Source of the DNA: JAVVHE01 sp032249695
Lineage (GTDB): Bacteria > Pseudomonadota > Alphaproteobacteria > Sphingomonadales > Sphingomonadaceae
Length of the DNA: 64,000 nucleotides
Assembly: GCA_032249695.1 (NCBI GenBank)
Contig: JAVVHE010000009.1
Coordinates: forward strand, 42,462 to 106,461
Direction: 5' to 3'
Numbering within the stretch: the first letter of the stretch is position 1; each line of letters starts with the position of its first letter. The notes under the pieces are model-generated. The model had not been told where the DNA came from, searched no databases, and saw nothing but the letters and a program-made list of their open reading frames with translations. The position numbers were made by a program, and so were the translations under genes. Shown piece after piece: positions 51,741 to 59,346 of the stretch.

Positions 51741-52208
51741 ATGGCGGACCTTGAGGTGGGCGACGAGGCCCCGGATTTCACGCTGACGGCCGACGATGGC
51801 CGCACGCTGCGGCTGGCCGATTTCGCGGGCCGCAAGCTGGTGCTGTATTTCTACCCGAAGGACGACACCTCCGGCTGCACGAGGGAAGCGATCGACTTTT
51901 CCGGTCTGCTGCCGCGCTTCGAGGCTGCGGGCGCGGCGATCGTGGGCGTCAGCAAGGACGGCGCGGTATCCAAGGCGAAGTTCCGCGCAAAGCACGATCT
52001 GACCGTCGGGCTGGCCGCCGACGAAAGCGGCGTCACCGAAGCCTATGGCGCATGGGTGCAGAAATCGATGTACGGCCGCACCTATATGGGGATCGACCGG
52101 TCGACCTTCCTGATCGGCCGCGATGGCCGGATCGCCGCCACCTGGCGCAAGGTGAAGGTGCCCGGCCACGCGGAGGCGGTGCTGAAGGCGGTGGAAGCGC
52201 TCGGCTGA
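51741..52208 (+). CDS. bcp: Thioredoxin-dependent peroxiredoxin (Bcp type)
   Basis: A 155-residue peroxiredoxin that reduces hydroperoxides. The peroxidatic cysteine lies in YPKDDTSGCTREAIDF; the usual resolving cysteine five residues on is replaced (Ile), and no other Cys is present, so it should work as a 1-Cys enzyme. The start follows a GGAGGG site 2 bases behind glnE, with which it is probably co-transcribed. Confidence 0.94.
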   Translation: MADLEVGDEAPDFTLTADDGRTLRLADFAGRKLVLYFYPKDDTSGCTREAIDFSGLLPRFEAAGAAIVGVSKDGAVSKAKFRAKHDLTVGLAADESGVTEAYGAWVQKSMYGRTYMGIDRSTFLIGRDGRIAATWRKVKVPGHAEAVLKAVEALG

Positions 52209-52408
52209 GCGCAGCAGCGGCAACCACTCACCGCAGCGACGCCACAGCCCACCGTTCGTCGCAAGCGCAACAAAGCGCGCCAAGTGCCGGATTCACGGGA
52301 GTCTTTCGTATTCGTGACGCCGTCGCGCGTGCGCCGGGTCGCAGCGCGAAGGCTTGCCGCCACCGGCTAGAGCCGCTTTAACCCGCCCCAAGCTGGTTCA
52401 GCAGGAGG

Positions 52409-53641
52409 GTGCTGGCGAGCTTATTGAACGGCGGAACGGCCCCAGAGGTTGCGTCCGCTGCACAAAAAACCGGGGTCAGGGAACGAGATCACGTGGGTCT
52501 GAGTGCAGCTTCGCGCCTCGGCGCGCGCCTTGGGTTTGATTGGCGGACCGATGCAGGCCGCAGACAGGCAGCGCTGATGGGCGCGGCGGCTGCGCTCCTC
52601 TGCTGGACGGGTTGCGCGACGGTCGCCGGAGGCGCCGACCGCGACGCAGCGAGCCGGACGCTCGCGCAGAAGGACGCTGAGATCGCCGCGCTGCGCGGCA
52701 AGGTGGCGATGATGCAGCGCGACGGCGTGGCGCTCCGCGGTGCGGTGGCGGCGACCGTCAAGCGGATCGAGACGCGTCAAGCGCAGCTCGCGGCGATGAT
52801 CGGCGCCGACAAGGGCCGCCTGATCCTCGCGTCGGCCCCCGAAGTCACGCCGCCGGCGAGCGGTACCGACGCGGTGGTCGAGCCGCTGCAGCGCCTTGAA
52901 GGACAGCAGCTGGCGCTGATTGGCCAGGCGTCGTCGGCGACGGTGTCGCGCTACCAGAGCGCGAAGGCGCTGATCCGTTCGCTGGGCCTCGACTTCACCC
53001 GCTTCGCGCGCCGCAGCAGCCAGCCCGCGATGGGCGGCCCGCTTGAGCCGGTCGCTGAGCGCGACGGCATGGTCGATCTCTACACCGCCTGGAACAGCTA
53101 TTCCGATCTCGCGCGCGCTGCGACCTCGATCCCGGCGCGCATTCCGGTGGCGACGTTCAACTACACCAGCGGCTTCGGCGTCCGCTACGATCCGTTCAAC
53201 GGCGGCGCTGCGATGCACGCTGGCGTCGATCTCGCCGGGCCGCACGGCCAGCCGATCCTCGCCGCCGCCGACGGCGTGATCGTCCGCGCGGGCTGGGCCA
53301 ACGGCTACGGCAATATGATCGAGGTTGATCACGGCCGCGGCATGACCACGCGCTACGGCCACCTCAGTCGCATTCAGGTCAAGCTTGGCGACCGCGTCCG
53401 CGGCGGCGACCAGATCGGCAAGCTGGGCTCGACCGGCCGCTCGACCGGCCCGCATCTGCACTACGAAGTCCGCGTCGATGGCAACGCGGTGGACCCGATG
53501 CCCTATCTGCGCAGCGCGACCGAGATCGCTGCGGTGCAGTCCGCGGCGGCATCGTCCGCTGCTGTGGGGCAGGGTGGCCCGGCGGTCGTCGCGGTGGCGC
53601 AGCCCGCCGGCGTGCGGATGAGTGTCATCGGCGGCAATTGA
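52409..53641 (+). CDS. M23 family peptidoglycan-directed metallopeptidase
   Basis: A 410-residue (or shorter) exported protein with a hydrophobic segment near residue 55 (AALMGAAAALLCWTGCATV) that includes a lipobox-like TGC. A coiled-coil region (about 75-125, LAQKDAEIAALRGKVAMMQR) precedes the LytM/M23 domain with zinc ligands H270 and D274 (HAGVD) and HLHYE at 349-353. It probably cuts cell-wall crosslinks or acts as an EnvC-like activator. The start is uncertain: the GTG at 52409 touches AGGAGG, and an in-frame GTG about 28 codons later is an alternative. Confidence 0.88.
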   Translation: MLASLLNGGTAPEVASAAQKTGVRERDHVGLSAASRLGARLGFDWRTDAGRRQAALMGAAAALLCWTGCATVAGGADRDAASRTLAQKDAEIAALRGKVAMMQRDGVALRGAVAATVKRIETRQAQLAAMIGADKGRLILASAPEVTPPASGTDAVVEPLQRLEGQQLALIGQASSATVSRYQSAKALIRSLGLDFTRFARRSSQPAMGGPLEPVAERDGMVDLYTAWNSYSDLARAATSIPARIPVATFNYTSGFGVRYDPFNGGAAMHAGVDLAGPHGQPILAAADGVIVRAGWANGYGNMIEVDHGRGMTTRYGHLSRIQVKLGDRVRGGDQIGKLGSTGRSTGPHLHYEVRVDGNAVDPMPYLRSATEIAAVQSAAASSAAVGQGGPAVVAVAQPAGVRMSVIGGN

Positions 53642-53675
53642 CGTTCGCTCTGACGCTCGCCACCTCTTCAGCGTC

Positions 53676-54011
53676 ATGACCAGCGCACTCCCGATCCTCA
53701 CCGAAGCCGCCGCCAACCGCGTCGCGGCCATCGCCAAGCGCCAGGGCCGGGCGCGGCCGCTGTTCCGGCTGGAGGTTGAGGGCGGTGGGTGTTCGGGCTT
53801 CCAATATCGCTACGGCCTCGCCGATGCGCCGCGCCCCGACGACCGGGCCGTTGAAGCGCACGGCGTGACGCTGCTCGTCGACGAGGCGAGCCTGCCCTTC
53901 GTCGCAGGCGCGACGGTGGACTTCGTCGAGTCGCTCGGCGGCGCCGCCTTCCAGGTGCGCAATCCCAACGCCACTGCGGGTTGCGGCTGCGGATCGAGCT
54001 TCGCAGTCTAG
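53676..54011 (+). CDS. Iron-sulfur cluster insertion protein (IscA/ErpA/HesB family)
   Basis: A 111-residue A-type carrier that passes iron-sulfur clusters to target proteins. Three cysteines are placed as in the family: one in EGGGCSGFQYRY and two in the C-terminal GCGCGSSF. The start at 53676 (MTSALPILTEAAANRVAAIAK) is preferred; the longer frame from 53622 overlaps the peptidase end. ErpA and IscA cannot be told apart safely here. Confidence 0.93.
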   Translation: MTSALPILTEAAANRVAAIAKRQGRARPLFRLEVEGGGCSGFQYRYGLADAPRPDDRAVEAHGVTLLVDEASLPFVAGATVDFVESLGGAAFQVRNPNATAGCGCGSSFAV

Positions 54012-54044
54012 CGTGGCGCCGCGCCGCCGCTTAGGTGCGGCTGA

Positions 54045-54824
54045 ATGCGGATCGCGACCTATAATGTGAACGGCATCACTGCCCGCCTGCCGCGTGTGCT
54101 GGAATGGTTGGAGGCAGTGAAGCCCGATGTGGTCTGCCTGCAGGAGATCAAGATCGAGACCGACCGCTTTCCGCGAGCGGCGATCGAGGCTGCGGGCTAT
54201 CATGCCCTCGTCCACGGGCAGAAGGGCTTCCACGGCGTCGCCATCCTGTCGCGCGAGCCCGCGGAGGAGCGGTGTCGCGCGCTTCCGGCCGACCCCGAGC
54301 TCGATTGGGACGATGTTCAATCGCGCTATATCGAGGCCGACGTTGGCGGGGTGATCGTCGGCGGGCTGTATCTACCCAATGGCAATCCGCAGCCCGGGCC
54401 GAAGTTTGATTACAAGCTGCGCTGGATGGAGCGACTGCGCGCCCACGCCCGCGCGCTGCTGGAGACCGAGCGGCCGGTGGTGCTGGCGGGCGATTATAAC
54501 GTCTGCCCCACCGACGAGGACGTGTTCTCGATGCGCCGCATGGCCGACGATGCGCTGGTGCAGCCCGAAAGCCGCCGCGCCTTCCGCGCGCTGCTCGCCG
54601 ACGGCTGGACCGACGCCATCCGCGCCCGCCACCCGGCGGGGCCGGTCTACACTTTCTGGGACTATCAGGCGGGCGCCTGGCAACATGATCACGGCTTGCG
54701 GATCGATCACCTGCTGCTCAGCCCGGCGGCGGCCGACCGGTTGATCGACGCCGGAGTGGACCGATCGGCGCGCGCGTTGGAGAAAGCGAGCGATCACGCT
54801 CCGACTTGGGTAAAGCTTCAGTGA
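54045..54824 (+). CDS. xth: Exodeoxyribonuclease III
   Basis: A 259-residue AP endonuclease/3'-5' exonuclease used in base-excision repair. Conserved blocks are RIATYNVNGI, VVCLQEIKIE, KGFHGVAILSRE, VLAGDYNVCPTDED, GLRIDHLLLS and SDHAPTWVKL, including the catalytic Glu, Asp and His. Length matches the family. It lies directly upstream of the putative RiPP locus but is a housekeeping gene. Confidence 0.96.
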   Translation: MRIATYNVNGITARLPRVLEWLEAVKPDVVCLQEIKIETDRFPRAAIEAAGYHALVHGQKGFHGVAILSREPAEERCRALPADPELDWDDVQSRYIEADVGGVIVGGLYLPNGNPQPGPKFDYKLRWMERLRAHARALLETERPVVLAGDYNVCPTDEDVFSMRRMADDALVQPESRRAFRALLADGWTDAIRARHPAGPVYTFWDYQAGAWQHDHGLRIDHLLLSPAAADRLIDAGVDRSARALEKASDHAPTWVKLQ

Positions 54825-54833
54825 CAAATGCTT

Positions 54834-54844
54834 GCGCATTGCGC
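54834..54844 (+). promoter_or_regulatory. Short perfect palindrome upstream of the repeat protein gene
   Basis: GCGCATTGCGC is an odd-centred perfect inverted repeat 53 bases before the ATG of the repeat protein, in the only promoter-sized gap (72 bases) ahead of the ycaO locus. It may be an operator, but such short GC-rich palindromes also arise by chance. Confidence 0.25.
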
Positions 54845-54896
54845 GGGCGCTGCTCTTCGATTAACGCAACCGCCGGGGTGATGACAGGAGGACGGC

Positions 54897-55364
54897 ATGG
54901 CTGAACCTGCGAACGGCGCTCGCGATATTTCCACGTTTCTGATCCGCCTTTCGGCCCGCGATGGCGGACAGACGCTGGGCTATGTCGTTGCCTCGAAGTC
55001 CGATTACGTGGACGCGGCCGATGCCGGACAGCTGCGCGACATCCTTGGCGGGCGCAGCGTCGATGAGCTGTTCGCCAACCCGGCGCTGATGGGTGGCGCG
55101 GCTGCGACGATCAAGTGCGACGCCCTGCCGATCGCGCCCGGCGCCGACGGTTCGCGCGGCGGGCTCGTCAGCGGACCGGGCGATGGATCGCGCGATGGCT
55201 TGGTGAGCGGGACGAACGACGACTCCTCGCGCGATGAGCTCGTCAGCGGAACCAGCGACGACTCGCGTGACGGTCTGGTGAGCGGCACCTTCGAGGCGTC
55301 GGTCAACATGAGCTTCACCGTCCCCGGCAAAGGGACGACTTCAAGCCATAAGAAGGGCAAGTAG
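54897..55364 (+). CDS. Putative multi-core RiPP precursor with four SR(D/G)(G/E)LVSG repeats
   Basis: A 155-residue protein with a strong AGGAGG ribosome site. Residues 1-80 look like a folded or helical leader (ISTFLIRLSARDGGQTLGY, DAADAGQLRDILGGRSVDELFANP). Residues 86-130 hold four copies of an 8-residue motif, SRGGLVSG, SRDGLVSG, SRDELVSG and SRDGLVSG, with Asp/Gly/Thr-rich 4-5 residue spacers. A follower (FEASVNMSFTVPGKG, then a Lys-rich end) closes it. The only Cys is C74, outside the repeats. No family is recognised. Its place 61 bases ahead of ycaO-tfuA makes it the likely substrate of those enzymes. An acidic calcium-binding-like repeat protein is the main alternative. Confidence 0.8.
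   Translation: MAEPANGARDISTFLIRLSARDGGQTLGYVVASKSDYVDAADAGQLRDILGGRSVDELFANPALMGGAAATIKCDALPIAPGADGSRGGLVSGPGDGSRDGLVSGTNDDSSRDELVSGTSDDSRDGLVSGTFEASVNMSFTVPGKGTTSSHKKGK
55152..55286 (+). repeat. Four-copy peptide repeat array within the putative precursor
   Basis: Motif copies lie at 55152-55175, 55188-55211, 55227-55250 and 55263-55286, with periods of 36, 39 and 36 bases. Copies 1 and 3 use CTC GTC AGC for Leu-Val-Ser; copies 2 and 4 use TTG or CTG, GTG, AGC. The peptide is thus kept while the codons differ, which argues for selection on the peptide. Confidence 0.88.
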
Positions 55365-55374
55365 CGCCGGGCAG

Positions 55375-55400
55375 GGCGGGGGGCGGCTCGCTCACCCGCC
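55375..55400 (+). terminator. Possible attenuating stem-loop between precursor and ycaO
   Basis: GGCGGG and CCCGCC can pair across a 14-base loop in the 61-base gap, with no U-tract. A leaky terminator here would let the precursor be made in excess over the enzymes, as is common in RiPP loci. The base composition makes chance pairing likely too. Confidence 0.25.
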
Positions 55401-55425
55401 GCAGCGCTGACGACGCTTTGTAAAC

Positions 55426-56544
55426 GTGCACCCCATGCGCGTCCGAACCACTGCCGAGGCGCTGCTTTCGGCGTTGCGAGTGGCGGACGTGATTGGTGTA
55501 ACGCGGCTTGCCGACGTTACGGGCTTCGACCGGATCGGCATTCCCGTCTGGCAGGCGGTCCGCCCGCAATCACGCTCGCTGGCGGTCCATCAGGGCAAGG
55601 GCGCATCAAGCGTCACGGCTCGCATCTCTGCCGTGATGGAAGCATTCGAGCACTGGTGTGCCGAGCAGGTGGCAGCCGGCGAGGTTCGGATCGCCACGCC
55701 CGCCGAAGCGGCGTTGTGGGTGGGCCAGCTGCGGCCACAGTTCGGCCATCTGCTGCGCGAGCCGATCGCGTGGCTGCCCGGCCGCGACCTGCTGAACGAT
55801 CGTGCGGCCAGCGCTCCGCGTGGCGTTCTCAACATGGATTTCACCGCCAGCGACGCGGGTTTCGGAACGAATTCTACCGGGACGGCCGCAGGCGGCAGCC
55901 GTGAGGAGGCGCGGCTTGCCGCGCTGTGCGAGCTGGCCGAGCGTGCGGCGGATCACCGGTTCCGGACGATGACGCTAGCCGAGCGCATGGAACGGCTCGT
56001 CGACCCATCGAGCCTGCGCTCGCGCCGCTGCCGATGGGCCGTCGCGCGGATCGAGCGCGCGGGCTTCCGGCTGCTGCTCTGGCAGATCAGCGACGATCCG
56101 GCGGTCGCAGCGATCGCCGCGGCGATCTACGACGACGTGGGTGCGCCCTTCCCGTTGAAGCCGGCCGTTGGAAGTGCAGCGCGATTATCGGTTGAGCAGG
56201 CCGCGTTCGCCGCGATCATCGAGGCAGCCCAGATCCGCGTGACGCTGATCGCTGGCGCACGTGACGACCTTGGCGTCCACGCCTACCCCGCCGACGCGGC
56301 GGCGGCCTCGGCGGCCGGGTTGCGTCACCGGCTGCAACATGCAGGACTGCGGGGCGCGGGCGGCGCCCCGCCACCGCAGCCCGCCCCGCCGCGCACATTG
56401 CCCGAGGCGAATGCCGTCCTCCTCGCGCATCTGGCGGGCCTCGGCGCGCCTGCCGTGATCGAGGTCGACATCACCGTCGGAGATTCGGGCCTGAGCGCAG
56501 TCCATACCTTCGCGCCCGGCGTGCGCGACGGCACGCGGCCTTGA
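55426..56544 (+). CDS. YcaO-domain enzyme (putative RiPP backbone-modifying)
   Basis: A 372-residue YcaO protein. YcaO enzymes activate peptide backbone amides with ATP, giving azolines, amidines or thioamides. ATP/Mg-binding elements are visible: GKGASSVTARISAVMEAFEHW (about 57-77), GTAAGGSREEARLAALCELAER (about 152-173) and EAAQIRVTLIAGARDD (266-281). There is no fused E1-like domain, no neighbouring cyclodehydratase partner, and the C-terminus lacks the PxPxP tail typical of azoline-forming YcaOs. The next gene is TfuA-like, the known partner in thioamide-forming and trifolitoxin-type pathways. The start is GTG at 55426 or ATG at 55435. The TGA stop overlaps the tfuA TTG start. Confidence 0.92.
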   Translation: MHPMRVRTTAEALLSALRVADVIGVTRLADVTGFDRIGIPVWQAVRPQSRSLAVHQGKGASSVTARISAVMEAFEHWCAEQVAAGEVRIATPAEAALWVGQLRPQFGHLLREPIAWLPGRDLLNDRAASAPRGVLNMDFTASDAGFGTNSTGTAAGGSREEARLAALCELAERAADHRFRTMTLAERMERLVDPSSLRSRRCRWAVARIERAGFRLLLWQISDDPAVAAIAAAIYDDVGAPFPLKPAVGSAARLSVEQAAFAAIIEAAQIRVTLIAGARDDLGVHAYPADAAAASAAGLRHRLQHAGLRGAGGAPPPQPAPPRTLPEANAVLLAHLAGLGAPAVIEVDITVGDSGLSAVHTFAPGVRDGTRP

Positions 56545-57248
56545 CCCGCCCGGTTCTCTTCGCGGGGCCGACCATCCACGGCTTGGCACCCGGCCTGCTG
56601 GAAGGGCTAGACGTGCGCCCGCCCGCGCGGCTCGGCGATGTCGCCCGGGCCATCGCTGATCGGCCGCCCGCGATCGGCCTGATCGACGGCGTGTTCGGAT
56701 CGGCGCCCAGCGTCTGGCACCGCGAGCTGCTCCACGCGATGAGCGAGGGGATCGCAGCGTTCGGGGGCGGCAGTCTGGGGGCGATCCGGGCAGCCGAGCT
56801 TGCGCCGTTTGGAATGACCGGCATCGGCGCGGTGTACGACGCCTACGCGTCCGGGGCGGTCGTTCGCGACGATGCCGTGCTGGTGATGCAGGGCCCCGCG
56901 GAGCTCAGCTACCCGCCGCTGACGATCGCGCTCATCGATGCGGAGGCGATCATCCGCGCAGCGCCGCTCGAACCCGGCCTCCGCGCGCGACTGCTCCAGC
57001 GCGCGCGCCGCATGCCCTTCCATCTCCGCACGTGGTCGGCGCTCGCCGAAGCGGCGGACCTTGGCGACGCGGCCCCGGTCGTTCGATCAACGCTGAAAGC
57101 GTGCGGCCGGTCGGTGAAGCGCGAGGACGCCGTGCAATTGATCGGTCGGCTGCGGATCACGCCGGGCGGGCAAGCACGCCCGCGGCCCGTCGTGCATAAG
57201 ACGGGCTATTACGACGCCTTGCTACGCTCGATCGCCGACAGGAAGTAA
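56541..57248 (+). CDS. tfuA: TfuA-like protein
   Basis: A 235-residue protein of the TfuA-like family, named after the trifolitoxin locus. The core is clear: IGLIDGVFGSAPSVWHRELLHAMSEG (about 45-70), FGGGSLGAIRAAEL (74-87) and GMTGIGAVYDAY (91-102). TfuA proteins accompany YcaO enzymes and are thought to supply or handle sulfur for peptide thioamidation. The TTG start overlaps the ycaO stop (TTGA), so the two are translationally coupled. The last 40 bases overlap the end of the convergent regulator gene. Confidence 0.92.
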   Translation: MTRPVLFAGPTIHGLAPGLLEGLDVRPPARLGDVARAIADRPPAIGLIDGVFGSAPSVWHRELLHAMSEGIAAFGGGSLGAIRAAELAPFGMTGIGAVYDAYASGAVVRDDAVLVMQGPAELSYPPLTIALIDAEAIIRAAPLEPGLRARLLQRARRMPFHLRTWSALAEAADLGDAAPVVRSTLKACGRSVKREDAVQLIGRLRITPGGQARPRPVVHKTGYYDALLRSIADRK

Positions 57249-59254
57249 CCGCGCATCATCCCGTGAAGATCGCCCGGAGGCAGTCCCATCCAGATCAATT
57301 CCCATGAGATCATGTCGGCGTCGCTCGGGGCAGCCTCACCCCGCCAGCGCGCAGCGAACATTTGCCGACACTCGTCCACCTCGGCTGACGTGATATCCGT
57401 CTTGCCCGCGGCCCCCTGAACCGCGAGCCGGGCGATCTTGTAGATGAGACTCTGCGGGGGCTGGTCTCCGAAATGCCAGAGTGCATTGTCGGGCTCCCCC
57501 TGCAACAGTTTCAGCATCGCAAAATCGCTGAAATAGTCGGCGGACGGAAACGGGTTGAGCTGGAAGGCCCGCGCGAACAGCGACTCGGCTCGCGCCAATT
57601 GTCCCGACAGCGCCATGCCCATCGCCGATATCTGGATCATGTCCGCGTTATGCGGCGAGAGTTCCACTGCGCGCTCGAAGGCGTCGGCCGCAGCGTTGAC
57701 GTGGCCACCGCGCAGATGGCACCATCCAAGCTGCGACACCGCGCGCGCGTTCTCGGGCTCGATCCGGATCGCCTCGCGCATCAGGTCCATCGCCCGAACA
57801 CGCCAAGGCTGTGGATCGTGCCCTGCGCAGGTCTGCCAGAAATCGGTATTGTAGAGATGGCTCAGTCGGATCATGGCCGAGACGTTTCGCGGATCCGTCT
57901 CCAGCGCGCTTTCGAACAGATCCGCAGCTTTTCTGATCCCGTCGAAGCTCTGCTCGGCAAACAACTGGCGCAGCGCGCCATAATAGTGGGCGTAGGTGGC
58001 CGATGTGCCCCGGGCGGACACGATATCGCGCTCGACTGCGGGAAGAACCGCGCCGATCACGCGGTCGAGCATGTCTTCCAGGCCCTCGCTGAGGTTCGCC
58101 ATGTCGAGCTCGGATTGACGGCTCCAGACGACCCGCCCCGTGCACAGTTCGCTCAAGCGGACATTGATGCGCGTACCCGCGCTGCCCCGTCGTGCGCTGC
58201 CGCCAAGACTGTAGCTTGCGCCCTGTTCGGGCTTCAGCAGGTCGGCGGACGCGCCTTGCGGGCCGCGACTGGACAGCACGCGGAGTTCGCGCTGGCGGCC
58301 AAGCGCGGTCTCAAGCTCCTCGGACAGGATCAGCGCCAGCGAGCGTGCGTCCGCGCTGTCGTCCAGCACCGCGAGCGGCGAGACCAGCAGCAGCGGCGGC
58401 TCGCTTCGCAGTTGCTCCGGCGGCGCTGAGCGTGGTGCGACCGGCGGCGGCGCGGTAGGCGCATCGACGCCCGCGGCAGGTGCGGGCTGCGCGGCTGCGC
58501 GCACCGGTTGTGTCGTGCTCAGCTCGCGCAGCAGCCGCACCGTCTCGGGCGAGGGCTTGGTATCGAACTCGCGCTCGAGCTGCTCCTCCAGCACGCGGTA
58601 GCGGCGGTGCAGCGAGGCGAAATCGCCCGCCTGCAGATCGAGCCGCATGCCGATGCGGCACGCGTCCTCATTGCCCGGATCGAAGACCATCAGCGCGGCC
58701 GCCAGCGCGCGGGCCTCGCCGGGCGCGCGCTCTGCCGCGGCCTGCGTCAGCGCCAGCGCCCGCGGAACCAGCTGCGAACGACGCCGCGCGCGCTCGGCGA
58801 GCAGCCAGTCGTCAAACTGCGCGGTCAGCCCCTGCAGGCTCTCCAGCAGGTCACCGCGGGCAGCCTGCAGCCTGGCGACCAGCCCGGCGATGTCGCCATG
58901 CTCGGCCGCCTCGTCCATCTCCAGCGCGTCGCAGCGCCAGCCATCGTCCCTCAGTGTCACTGCCTGGCGAGTAGCGACGATCATCCCGGCAACATCGGGC
59001 GCGGTCACGCGCAGGTCGACCAGCGTCTGGCGCAGGCTGGCGCGCGCCTGCTCCTCTCCGCGGTCAGCCCACAGCAGCCCCAGGATCCGGTCGCGCCCCG
59101 CGCTGAATCCCGGAGTGAGCGCGAGATGCGCGATGATCGCCAATCCCTTGCGGCTGCGCGGCGTCAGATCGGCGCCCGCCGGCGACCGCACGCGCACATC
59201 GCCCGTCAGCTGGATGAGGATGCGATCGCGGGTTGGCTGCAGCGGTGCGTGCAT
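57209..59254 (-). CDS. BTAD/TPR (SARP-like) transcriptional regulator
   Basis: A 681-residue regulator. The first ~110 residues form a winged-helix DNA-binding domain (QLTGDVRVRSPAGADLTPRS, ASLRQTLVDLR), followed by a bacterial transcriptional activation domain (about 115-255) with helical repeats. After a Pro/Ala-rich linker (255-290) comes a TolB-N/adenylate-cyclase-type domain (LLVSPLAVLDDSADARSLALILSEELETALGR, residues ~290-400), then TPR repeats (LFESALETDPRN, AIRIEPENARAVSQLGWCHL, AFERAVELSPHNADMIQ). No cyclase catalytic domain is present. It is convergent with and overlaps tfuA, which makes it the best candidate regulator of the precursor-ycaO-tfuA operon. Confidence 0.88.
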   Translation of the reverse strand: MHAPLQPTRDRILIQLTGDVRVRSPAGADLTPRSRKGLAIIAHLALTPGFSAGRDRILGLLWADRGEEQARASLRQTLVDLRVTAPDVAGMIVATRQAVTLRDDGWRCDALEMDEAAEHGDIAGLVARLQAARGDLLESLQGLTAQFDDWLLAERARRRSQLVPRALALTQAAAERAPGEARALAAALMVFDPGNEDACRIGMRLDLQAGDFASLHRRYRVLEEQLEREFDTKPSPETVRLLRELSTTQPVRAAAQPAPAAGVDAPTAPPPVAPRSAPPEQLRSEPPLLLVSPLAVLDDSADARSLALILSEELETALGRQRELRVLSSRGPQGASADLLKPEQGASYSLGGSARRGSAGTRINVRLSELCTGRVVWSRQSELDMANLSEGLEDMLDRVIGAVLPAVERDIVSARGTSATYAHYYGALRQLFAEQSFDGIRKAADLFESALETDPRNVSAMIRLSHLYNTDFWQTCAGHDPQPWRVRAMDLMREAIRIEPENARAVSQLGWCHLRGGHVNAAADAFERAVELSPHNADMIQISAMGMALSGQLARAESLFARAFQLNPFPSADYFSDFAMLKLLQGEPDNALWHFGDQPPQSLIYKIARLAVQGAAGKTDITSAEVDECRQMFAARWRGEAAPSDADMISWELIWMGLPPGDLHGMMRGYFLSAIERSKAS

Positions 59255-59346
59255 GGACGCTCAATAGCGGAACGAACTGCGCGCGTCTCGCCTCTGAATG
59301 AATCTGGCGTGTTTACAGCGAAAGACTCACTAAAACTTTCGCGCGG

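Noticed and set aside
54897..55364. Reading the repeat protein as an RTX/calcium-binding toxin fragment
   Set aside because: The Asp/Gly spacers are suggestive, but the nonapeptide RTX pattern is absent and the position next to ycaO-tfuA fits a precursor better; kept as an alternative only.
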